A stretch of 45,960 nucleotides of DNA from Hyphococcus sp. (GTDB lineage: Bacteria > Pseudomonadota > Alphaproteobacteria > Caulobacterales > Parvularculaceae): contig BQJG01000025.1 of NCBI GenBank assembly GCA_021604585.1, positions 1 through 45,960 of the forward strand, given 5' to 3'. Shown here one piece after another: positions 16,445 through 23,478 of this stretch. The position numbers were made by a program, and so were the translations under genes. Position 1 is the stretch's first letter, and each line of letters starts with the position of its first letter. The notes under the pieces are model-generated. The model searched no databases, was not told where the DNA came from, and was given only the letters and a program-made list of their open reading frames with translations.

Positions 16445-17782
16445 TCAAGCGACCTTCGCGCTCGCCTTCGCGCGCTTGGTCCAGAAATAAATCGGCAAGC
16501 CAAGCGCCATCAGCACAGCGCCCCACAACATGATTTTGACACCTGAGCCGAGCAGCGCGATCACCGAATAGGTGATGGCGATCATCGCAGCCGCCGCCCA
16601 GACGCGTGCACTCCGCCACGAGTATTTGAGATCTGCGCAGGCCGACAGCGTGTAAGCGGCGACAGTCCCAAGCGTTGATATGGAAATCAGAAAAGTAAAA
16701 GCGGCAATCAACCCATCGGTGTAGTTGAACACCAGCAAGATCGTCGACAAAACCGACGAGACGATGAGCGCGAATTGCGGCGCGTGGCCCTTGTTGCGGT
16801 CCGCGAGAATTTTCGGCGCCACGCCGTCGAGCGCCGCCGCCATGGGCATTTGCCCGCTGATCAAAATATTGGCGTTGGACGAGCCCGCCGTTGAAACGAG
16901 CGCGCCAAACGCGATCAGATATCCGCCAATAGGGCCGAGCGCTTTGGCCGCGTCGACAAAGGGCGCCGTTGACGTCGCCAGCACATCGACCGGCACCAGC
17001 ATCATCACAGCTGCCGTCACCACGATATAGATTACAGTCACGCTCAGCGTGCCGGTGACCACAGCCCGCGGAATGGTGCGCTTCGGATCGACCGTATCGC
17101 CAACCGGAATAACGCAGGCTTCAATCCCGAGAAACGCCCACATGGTCAGCAGCGCCGTCGCCGCCAGAGCTGAGCCGGCCGGCAATTGTTGCGGATTAAA
17201 CGGGGGTATGTTTTCCGTCGATCCGGTGAACACGCCCAACAGGACAATCACCGCCAACGGAATGAGTTTCAGAATTGTCGTGATCAGTTGAAAACTCGCC
17301 GCGCCGCCAATGCTGTTGATATTGATGGCCGTTAGCGTCCAGATGAGTGCGGCGGCGACCAGCGCCTGCGTCAACCCATTTGCGCCGAGCACAGGGATGA
17401 TCGAGCCGGCATAGCCCGCGAAAGCAACCGCCGTCGCCGTCACTGCGAACACAACGCCGAGCCAATAGCCCCACGCGACCAGAAAGCCGACGAGATCGCC
17501 AAACGCGTCATGCGCGTAAGCGTATGGCCCGCCAGTGCGATCAGTGCGGCTGGCGAGGCGGCTCAAGATTAACGCGAACAAAATTGCGCCTGCGCTGGTC
17601 AGCAGCCAGCCGAGAAAACTGATCGAGCCGTAGGGCGCCAGTACTGCCGGCAACATGAAGACGCCGGAGCCGATCATCATGCCGACCGTGAGCGACCAGC
17701 ATTTCCAGAAACCGATAGCTGGTTTTGCTGTTTTATATTGCGCTGTCGGGGACTGGCCGGATGTATCCGTTTGATGATTCAT
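16445..17782 (-). CDS. APC-superfamily amino acid permease (AdiC-like)
   Basis: A 445-residue inner-membrane transporter with about twelve hydrophobic helices. The N-terminal GSGVFMLP (in GMMIGSGVFMLPAVLAPYGS) is the substrate-binding kink of helix 1 in amino acid-polyamine-organocation transporters. WAFLGIEACVIPVGDTVDPKRTIPRAV matches helix 6 and the following loop of the arginine/agmatine antiporter group. The next gene upstream encodes a dimethylargininase, so a cationic or methylated amino acid is a reasonable substrate guess, though the sequence alone does not show it. Confidence 0.85.
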   Translation of the reverse strand: MNHQTDTSGQSPTAQYKTAKPAIGFWKCWSLTVGMMIGSGVFMLPAVLAPYGSISFLGWLLTSAGAILFALILSRLASRTDRTGGPYAYAHDAFGDLVGFLVAWGYWLGVVFAVTATAVAFAGYAGSIIPVLGANGLTQALVAAALIWTLTAININSIGGAASFQLITTILKLIPLAVIVLLGVFTGSTENIPPFNPQQLPAGSALAATALLTMWAFLGIEACVIPVGDTVDPKRTIPRAVVTGTLSVTVIYIVVTAAVMMLVPVDVLATSTAPFVDAAKALGPIGGYLIAFGALVSTAGSSNANILISGQMPMAAALDGVAPKILADRNKGHAPQFALIVSSVLSTILLVFNYTDGLIAAFTFLISISTLGTVAAYTLSACADLKYSWRSARVWAAAAMIAITYSVIALLGSGVKIMLWGAVLMALGLPIYFWTKRAKASAKVA

Positions 17783-17841
17783 GCCGGGAGACTGTGTTTA
17801 TTTCAGCGCCGGGTCAATGTTGATGGCCGATGGATGATGGC

Positions 17842-18639
17842 TTAGACGCGCCGCCAGCGCAGCGACATGCACGATAGCCCCGCGTCGATCTTGCCGATCT
17901 GCGATGTTGCAAGCGGAACCACTTCATATCCGCTCTTGTCGAGCAATTCGATGGTGCGCGGAAAATCCGAACCCACCATCACCACATCATTGACGCGCAG
18001 CGCATTCGCCGCCGCCTCTTCGCCATCGGGAATGAACACTGTTTCAAATTCATCAAACACGCCCGATGCGGCGAGGCGCTTTGTGGTAAGAATGGTTTCC
18101 TCATCAAGCATCGAACAATCGGTCTTGAAGTGCAGCACGCCCGGCGGCGTTTCAACGATGCGGCTTTCGCGCCCAAATTTCTCCAGACAAGATTGCAGGC
18201 CTTTGGCGCCGTTGAGATCGGTTCGGTCCGACATGCCGATCATCACGGCCTTTGACGTGGTCAGAATATCCCCGCCCTCGGCACATCCTGGCGATGGAAG
18301 CTCCAGCACAACCTCGAACATGTCGTGCAATGTCGGCGCAATCTCGCGCACCTCATCAAGACGGCTTGGCGTGCCTGGACGCATCAAGATCGCGCCTTCG
18401 GCGAAGACCAGCGCAGGGTCTTCGACAAATATCGAATCCGGAAATTGTTCGAGCGCCGGCAGCACCGTCACTTCGACACCCGCCGCACGAAGGGCCGCCA
18501 CATACGCGTCATGCTCCGCAGCGACGCCTTGGTAAGTCGGGGCGCCGTGATCGATCGCGCGCAATCCGGCGGTCACCGATTTCGCCGGGCGCCGCACGAC
18601 GGCGTCAGTGAAATGAAAAGGCGCAATATGACCGCTCAT
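17842..18639 (-). CDS. dimethylargininase (DDAH) / amidinotransferase family hydrolase
   Basis: Predicted to hydrolyse N-omega-methylated arginine to citrulline and a methylamine. The 265-residue length fits bacterial DDAH. The catalytic Cys257 lies in AGLSCMSLRWRRV at the C-terminus, His170 in GVLHFKTDCSML and Glu122 in GCAEGGDIL, and FPDSIFVEDPALVF carries the substrate-binding acidic residues. Arginine deiminases are much longer, so DDAH or a close relative is preferred. The following gene is an amino acid permease, separated by 59 bases, which suggests an uptake-and-degradation pair. An alternative is a related amidino hydrolase with a different substrate. Confidence 0.88.
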   Translation of the reverse strand: MSGHIAPFHFTDAVVRRPAKSVTAGLRAIDHGAPTYQGVAAEHDAYVAALRAAGVEVTVLPALEQFPDSIFVEDPALVFAEGAILMRPGTPSRLDEVREIAPTLHDMFEVVLELPSPGCAEGGDILTTSKAVMIGMSDRTDLNGAKGLQSCLEKFGRESRIVETPPGVLHFKTDCSMLDEETILTTKRLAASGVFDEFETVFIPDGEEAAANALRVNDVVMVGSDFPRTIELLDKSGYEVVPLATSQIGKIDAGLSCMSLRWRRV

Positions 18640-18651
18640 CTATTCTCCGTG

Positions 18652-19266
18652 TCAGGCGCCGGGCGCCGTTTTCTTGAATCCGTCGAGTCCCATCACGCGA
18701 TCATTCCAGACCCGGACATTGTCGTATTTTTCCAGCGGCAGCGCAATCGGCACAGCATGGGTGAGACCGGCGCCGACGGCAAAATCAGCAAGCGTCGGCG
18801 CATCGCCGACCAGCCAGTCACGTCCTGCAAGCGCTGCATCAAGATAACCTGCCTCGCGATGAAACAGCTCCAGCGTCTTTTCAACCCGTGCCTCATCGGC
18901 CGGCCCCATATTCAGCTTTTGCTTGACCAGTTTTTCAAATTGGATCGGCTGATAGGCTGGCGTCCAATGCGCCATATCCCACATCAGCCATTGATTCACT
19001 TTGGCGCGCGCCTCTACATCATCAGGATAAAGACTGTTTGGCCTTTTGCCAGCGAGGTGAATCATAATCGCGTTGGACTCAGACAAAATGAATCCATTGT
19101 CATCCATCGCCGGGATTCGCCCAGAAGGATTAACCGCCTTGATCGTATCGTCGCCAGGCATGCACACTACGGATTCTACGTCGAGGCCTAAATGATGCGC
19201 AACGGCGAGCGGTTTGCGCACATTTTGTGAAGCTGGCAGGCCGATGATTTTGATGGGGTTCGCCAT
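18652..19266 (-). CDS. glutathione S-transferase family protein
   Basis: A 204-residue cytosolic GST-fold protein. The thioredoxin-like N-terminal domain shows IKIIGLPASQNVRKPLAVAHHLG, the cis-Pro motif NPSGRIPAMDD and the glutathione-contacting LSESNAIMIHLA. The helical C-terminal domain has GRDWLVGDAPTLADFAVG, the N-capping box of the family. AGGAG lies upstream of the ATG at 19266. It is 12 bases upstream of the dimethylargininase and likely in the same transcript. The substrate is unknown. Confidence 0.9.
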   Translation of the reverse strand: MANPIKIIGLPASQNVRKPLAVAHHLGLDVESVVCMPGDDTIKAVNPSGRIPAMDDNGFILSESNAIMIHLAGKRPNSLYPDDVEARAKVNQWLMWDMAHWTPAYQPIQFEKLVKQKLNMGPADEARVEKTLELFHREAGYLDAALAGRDWLVGDAPTLADFAVGAGLTHAVPIALPLEKYDNVRVWNDRVMGLDGFKKTAPGA

Positions 19267-19389
19267 GGGTCTCTCTCCTGTTAACGCTTGATCAGGCTGG
19301 ACGCGCCGGGACGCTAGGCAGCCCCTGCAACAGGGTCAAGACACGATGGATGAGCGAGAGATAACAATGTCGAGCGGTGGCGAAAAACC

Positions 19390-20406
19390 TTAAAGCGCGC
19401 GCATCGCAGCGACGATGGCGGACGATTCCGCAATGGGCGGCGGCGCATCAAGCGCGTTCTGGAAATACCGCCGGGCAATGCTTTTCTCGCCTGCCTGCAA
19501 AGCAATCACCGCGCGCCCGACATAGGCTTCATAATTGTCTGGCGTGTATTCGAGGAGGCGCGACAAGGTTGCATCCGCCTCTTCAACTTTGCCGCTGGCG
19601 GCTTCGCAAAGACCGACATTCACCATGGCGTCGAGCGCCCACGGATCGGATTGCAAGGTCGCACGATTTGACGCGCAAAATCCTGGCGTCAGTTTCTTGC
19701 CGAGCAGCATCTCGATTTCCGCCGCGTAGTTCAGTTTTTTCGGCGCGGGCGCGGGCAAGGGGCGTTCCTGGCGAATGAGAGGCTTTGCATTCTGCGGCGG
19801 CGTTTCAGCAGGATCCCGGACTGGCTGCACGCTGGCGAGGCGCGCGCCCTGCGGCGGGGTCAAACGCTCTGGTGGCGCCAGCGCGGCGAAGCGTGACAAC
19901 CGTTCCGGCGCGCTTTCACGCAAAGCCGGTTTTGTTTCAGCTTTAGGCGCGAGCGAGGGTGTCGCCAATTGCGCCGCCTTCGCCACCGCATCTGCGAAAA
20001 ACAGATCGACGCAGGTCGCGCTACGGCCCGAAATCGAGCAAGGCTTGGCGTTGGCGTATTCAAGAATGCGGCGCGTTGAAATGTTGAGCAGACTGCCTTC
20101 CGCATCAGGGGTCATCGCGAAGCCGTCAATATTGTGGCTGCGTTCGGAGAGATCGAGCGAAAGCTGAGAAGTAACGCCCCGCAAAAAGAAGGTCGCCGAT
20201 CCGCGCTTTTCCAGCCCGCATGGACCGTCGCAAATCAGCGCGATCCGCGTCTGCAGGTCTTTCTCGCCAACCTGAACATCCTCCAGCCCTTGCGCATCCG
20301 GACCCCAATCATCAGCGCGCGCCATCGCGCCTGTGGGGGCGGCTACGAGCGCAGACCCGGCGAGCGCAAGCCGGAGCAGCGCGAAAAAAGATAGTCGGCG
20401 TTTCAT
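19390..20406 (-). CDS. secreted protein with TPR-like C-terminus
   Basis: A 338-residue protein of unrecognised family. ATG 20406 gives a signal peptide (MKRRLSFFALLRLALAG to about AMARA). The N-terminal half is a beta-rich region with two cysteines in LICDGPCGLEKRG. Residues around 165-225 form a Pro/Ala-rich linker. The C-terminal 100 residues contain helices resembling tetratricopeptide repeats (DPWALDAMVNVGLCEAASG, TPDNYEAYVGRAVIALQAG and SIARRYFQNALDAPP). It probably acts in the periplasm as a binding or scaffold protein. Function is unknown. Confidence 0.7.
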   Translation of the reverse strand: MKRRLSFFALLRLALAGSALVAAPTGAMARADDWGPDAQGLEDVQVGEKDLQTRIALICDGPCGLEKRGSATFFLRGVTSQLSLDLSERSHNIDGFAMTPDAEGSLLNISTRRILEYANAKPCSISGRSATCVDLFFADAVAKAAQLATPSLAPKAETKPALRESAPERLSRFAALAPPERLTPPQGARLASVQPVRDPAETPPQNAKPLIRQERPLPAPAPKKLNYAAEIEMLLGKKLTPGFCASNRATLQSDPWALDAMVNVGLCEAASGKVEEADATLSRLLEYTPDNYEAYVGRAVIALQAGEKSIARRYFQNALDAPPPIAESSAIVAAMRAL

Positions 20407-20520
20407 CGGACCCAGTGACAGCATGAACGAAGACAAACAAATATGGGCAAATACGGGCGGTTGACCTGCCCTTGTCCACAGAGTCGGGGCGCCCGGTCAA
20501 TGATCGCGAATCACTGAAGG

Positions 20521-20553
20521 TTAAAAGTAAACGGGCGCCCTTCCGGCGCCCGT
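20521..20553 (-). terminator. Rho-independent terminator after the Arg-rich repeat gene
   Basis: A 9-bp perfect stem ACGGGCGCC/GGCGCCCGT (20531-20539 with 20545-20553, 5-base loop) is followed on the minus strand by TTACTTTTAA (20530-20521). It begins 22 bases after the stop of the gene at 20576, which supports that minus-strand gene as the real one. Confidence 0.72.
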
Positions 20554-20575
20554 TCTTTGTGCCAAGGCCTAAGGA

Positions 20576-21703
20576 TCAGTAGTCGCGATAGACGCGGCGG
20601 CTGCCCGGTTTGATATAACCGTAGCCCCACGGGTCGTAGCAAAGCAGCGCAACCTCTTCATAACGGCGGCCGCGGCGATAAAAGCTCTTCGAGACCACAT
20701 CGCAATCGCCAATATAGCTGTAGTCGTAGAGATCCCAGCCAAAGCTCACATAGAGCCAGCCAAACGGATCATACCCGTTGCGGTAGTGGAAAATATTGTG
20801 GCTGGAACACCAATAGCCGTGGCCCCTATGCGGGCCGTGACCATGGCTGTAGAACCTGCCGCCGTAACGCACGGACGGATGGTGATAAGAACCTTTGCGG
20901 CGCTGATGATATTGGTGACGCCCATCGCGCCTGCGGTCATTGCCGCGCGCGTCGCGGCGGCCATCTCGGCGGCCGTCACGATAAGCGTCACGGGAACGGC
21001 TGCGGTCACGGGCCCGCTGATCCTGACGGCCGTTGCGATAGGCATCGCGCCGGCCTTGTCCGCGAGCATCACGACGGCGTTGGTCACTGTTGCTGGCCGT
21101 CCGGCGACGCTGATCGTTATTGCTTGCAGTTCGGCGGCGCTGATCGTGGTTGCTCGCATCACGACGGCGCTGGTCATTGTTGCTTGCAGTTCGGCGGCGC
21201 TGATCGCTGTTGCTGGCTGTCCGACGGCGCTGATCGCTCGCGCCAGCGTCCCTGCGGCGCTGGTTATTGGTGTTTGCGGCTCGGCGGCGTTGTTCGTTAC
21301 TGCCGGCGTCCCTGCGGCGCTGGTTATTTCCCGATTCTTGCCGATTGCGGCGATTGCCGCCGTCATCGGAACGGCGCTGGCGATCCGCCCTGCGATCACG
21401 ATCACCGCGATCACCGCTGCGCTCGCTTTGCTGTTCGCGGCTTTCTCTGCGCGAAGAATCACGCCGTCCGCCGCCGTTATTGCGGGCGCCACGTTCACGA
21501 CCACCGCCGCGGCGGGCGCCATCGCGCCTGCGTTCTTGTTGGACAGCGGCAAGTTGCACCGGCGCCGTGACCTGGGAAATTCCAACCGAAGAAACTGTCT
21601 GCGCCGCAGCCGGCGCCGACATGGCGGCCATACCGGCCGCTGTAAGAGCGGCGATCGCCGCCGTTTTGAAAACCGTCGCCGGTTTCATTTCCATCAAGGG
21701 CAT
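20576..21703 (-). CDS. secreted arginine-rich tandem-repeat protein
   Basis: A 375-residue protein I cannot assign to a family. Residues 1-34 form a signal peptide ending APAAA. Residues 57-265 are extremely rich in Arg, Asp, Asn, Ser and Gln. They include nine 10-residue units beginning QRRR at residues 128, 138, 148 and every tenth residue to 208 (consensus QRRRTASNND). The C-terminal 110 residues are different: rich in Gly, His and Tyr with four cysteines (YWCSSHN, GDCDVV and LLCYDPWGYGY), probably a folded domain. A good ribosome binding site (AAGGAGAGG) precedes ATG 21703 and a strong terminator follows the stop. Long open frames on the opposite strand are shadows of the biased composition. 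A role in binding nucleic acid, polysaccharide or the cell surface is conceivable but not shown. Confidence 0.82.
   Translation of the reverse strand: MPLMEMKPATVFKTAAIAALTAAGMAAMSAPAAAQTVSSVGISQVTAPVQLAAVQQERRRDGARRGGGRERGARNNGGGRRDSSRRESREQQSERSGDRGDRDRRADRQRRSDDGGNRRNRQESGNNQRRRDAGSNEQRRRAANTNNQRRRDAGASDQRRRTASNSDQRRRTASNNDQRRRDASNHDQRRRTASNNDQRRRTASNSDQRRRDARGQGRRDAYRNGRQDQRARDRSRSRDAYRDGRRDGRRDARGNDRRRDGRHQYHQRRKGSYHHPSVRYGGRFYSHGHGPHRGHGYWCSSHNIFHYRNGYDPFGWLYVSFGWDLYDYSYIGDCDVVSKSFYRRGRRYEEVALLCYDPWGYGYIKPGSRRVYRDY
21053..21322 (-). repeat. Nine tandem 30-base units in the Arg-rich gene
   Basis: The DNA encoding residues 128-217 of the secreted arginine-rich protein repeats with a 30-base period, nine units in all, each starting with the codons for QRRR. 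Units 4, 5, 7 and 8 are the most alike (QRRRTASN plus ND or SD). The outer units have diverged, which suggests recent expansion from the centre. Copy number is likely to vary between strains. Confidence 0.8.
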
Positions 21704-21931
21704 TCGCCTCTCCTTAGAATATCAGAGCGAGGCCCCACAGCGCCCATGCGCAATTTGCGGGAATGAATTCCTTGCGTCAATCTTAACGTGGTCACAGATT
21801 GGAGATTAAGTGCTTGAATTAAGGCGGAAACACGGCAAACGTGACGCAAATAAGGCAAGCTGCAATGCGTATGCGGATGAATGTGGCGGGAATGCGGCGG
21901 GACCGAAATTGGGAAAGAAAACATCACAACG

Positions 21932-23068
21932 ATGAGTGAAAAAAAAACGTTCCTAGAATTCTTCGCAGGCGGCGGCATGGCGCGTTTAGGCCTTGGCGAT
22001 TCGTGGGCGTGTTTGCGCGCGAATGATCGCGATGCGATGAAATGCGCAGCCTATCGCGCAAATTTCGGCGGAAGCGACCTCATCGAAGGCGACATCGCCG
22101 ATCTTCGCTGTGACCATCTTCCGGGCAAAGCAGCCGATCTCGTCTGGGGCTCGTTTCCCTGTCAGGACTTGTCGCTTGCGGGCGCGCGCGGCGGCATGGA
22201 CGCGGAACGATCAGGCGCTTTCTTTCCCTTTTGGAAGCTCATGGAAGAGCTCGTCGCCACAGACCGTGCGCCACGGATCATTGCGATTGAGAATGTCGTT
22301 GGTCTGTTGACATCGAACGGTGGACGGGATTTTGCGACGGTTGCCGAATATTTGTCGCGCGCCGGATATCGCGTCACTGCCTGCGTGCTCGATGCGAAAC
22401 AATTCACGCCTCAATCAAGACCGAGGCTTTTCATTCTTGGTTTTGCGCCTGAATTAACGCCGCCCCGGGCAAGCGAGCCGAAAAGCAATGAGCTGTTTCC
22501 GGCGGCGCTGTTCAACGCGCAAAACCTATTAAACGATAGGGCAAAAGCCAACTGGTTCTGGCTCGGGGCATCCCCGCGACTGACGCGCAACACCCGCCTT
22601 TCCGACATTATTGAATGGGACGCCAACGACTGGCATGCACCGTCGCAAACGAAAAAGCTGATCGCCATGATGGCGCCGGGACAACGCGCGCGAATTGATG
22701 CATTGATTTCTCATGGTGCACGCCGCGCCGGCGCAGCCTTCAGACGGACGCGAACAGAAAACGGCGAAACCGTGCAACGCGTCGAAGCACGGTTCGATGG
22801 GCTCGCAGGCTGCTTGCGCACGCCTGCCGGCGGCTCGTCGCGGCAGATTGTTTTCGCGATTGAAAATGGCAAGGTGCGCTCACGCTTGCTATCGCCGCGC
22901 GAAGCTGCGCGACTGATGGGCCTGCCGGAAGGCTATCTCTTGCCGGAAAGCGCCAACGCCGCACTGAAACTTACTGGCGATGGCGTGTGTGTCCCTGTTG
23001 TGCGCTGGCTGGCCGAACAAATCTTCGAGCCTGCGCTTGCCAGCGCCAAGGCGCGTCAGGCCGCGTGA
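21932..23068 (+). CDS. DNA (cytosine-5-)-methyltransferase
   Basis: Transfers methyl groups from S-adenosylmethionine to C5 of cytosine within a specific DNA site. The 378-residue protein shows the ordered motifs of the family: motif I FAGGG (11-15), motif IV PCQ with catalytic Cys77, motif VI ENV (120-122), motif VIII QSRPR (161-165), a variable target-recognition region, then RLMGLPEGY and motif X GDGVCVPVVRWLAEQI. ATG 21932 is chosen because MSEKKTFLEFF fits the usual start; the upstream extension to 21881 is unlike the family. It overlaps the vsr gene by four bases. No restriction endonuclease gene is adjacent. The recognition site cannot be read from the sequence. Confidence 0.95.
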   Translation: MSEKKTFLEFFAGGGMARLGLGDSWACLRANDRDAMKCAAYRANFGGSDLIEGDIADLRCDHLPGKAADLVWGSFPCQDLSLAGARGGMDAERSGAFFPFWKLMEELVATDRAPRIIAIENVVGLLTSNGGRDFATVAEYLSRAGYRVTACVLDAKQFTPQSRPRLFILGFAPELTPPRASEPKSNELFPAALFNAQNLLNDRAKANWFWLGASPRLTRNTRLSDIIEWDANDWHAPSQTKKLIAMMAPGQRARIDALISHGARRAGAAFRRTRTENGETVQRVEARFDGLAGCLRTPAGGSSRQIVFAIENGKVRSRLLSPREAARLMGLPEGYLLPESANAALKLTGDGVCVPVVRWLAEQIFEPALASAKARQAA

Positions 23069-23478
23069 CCAAGCGAGCCGACACCGACGTTTTCTCCAAA
23101 GAAAAACGTTCGGAAGTCATGCGCGCGGTCAAAGGCAAGGATACCAAGCCAGAGATCGCGCTGCGTAAAAAACTTTTTGCGCTCGGCTTGCGTTATCGGC
23201 TCAATGTGAAGGCCCTGCCCGGCAAACCGGACCTCGTTTTCGCCAAGCACAAGACTGTTGTTTTCGTTCATGGCTGTTTTTGGCACGGGCACAACTGCAA
23301 GCGCGGACGGCGCAAGCCGAAACAAAACGCCGATTATTGGCGTGATAAAATCGCCCGCAACAAACAGCGGGATAAAACGAACGCAGCCGAGCTAAAAAAG
23401 CTCGGCTGGCGTGTCGTGACCGTTTGGGAATGCGAGATCAAATCGCTTGATCCCGCATCCTTAAAGATTGCGCGTTAG
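23065..23478 (+). CDS. vsr: very short patch repair (Vsr) mismatch endonuclease
   Basis: Nicks DNA 5' of a T:G mismatch left by deamination of 5-methylcytosine and starts its repair. The 137-residue protein starts at GTG 23065, overlapping the methyltransferase stop (GTGA), which indicates translational coupling. By comparison with E. coli Vsr, Asp56 in GKPDLVF is the catalytic aspartate. His69 and His74, and the intercalating Trp73, lie in VHGCFWHGHNC. The zinc ligands would be Cys71, His76, Cys78 and Cys123 (WECE). All key residues are present, so it should be active. A longer frame starting at 22987 would overlap the methyltransferase heavily and is rejected. Confidence 0.95.
   Translation: MTKRADTDVFSKEKRSEVMRAVKGKDTKPEIALRKKLFALGLRYRLNVKALPGKPDLVFAKHKTVVFVHGCFWHGHNCKRGRRKPKQNADYWRDKIARNKQRDKTNAAELKKLGWRVVTVWECEIKSLDPASLKIAR

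Noticed and set aside
15582..16490. 302-codon + strand frame opposite glyQ
   Set aside because: It is antisense to a certain glyQ and has no family features.
20746..21585. 279-codon alternative minus-strand frame in the repeat region
   Set aside because: It is a frame shadow of the same repeats and begins inside the supported gene with no start signals.
20786..21766. 326-codon hydrophobic + strand frame opposite the Arg-rich gene
   Set aside because: Its Ala/Val/Ile repeats are the mirror of the arginine repeats. The minus-strand gene has a ribosome binding site, signal peptide and terminator, while this frame has none.
21776..21826. TTAA pair upstream of the methyltransferase as a CtrA box
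   Set aside because: The spacing between the TTAA halves is nine bases, not seven.
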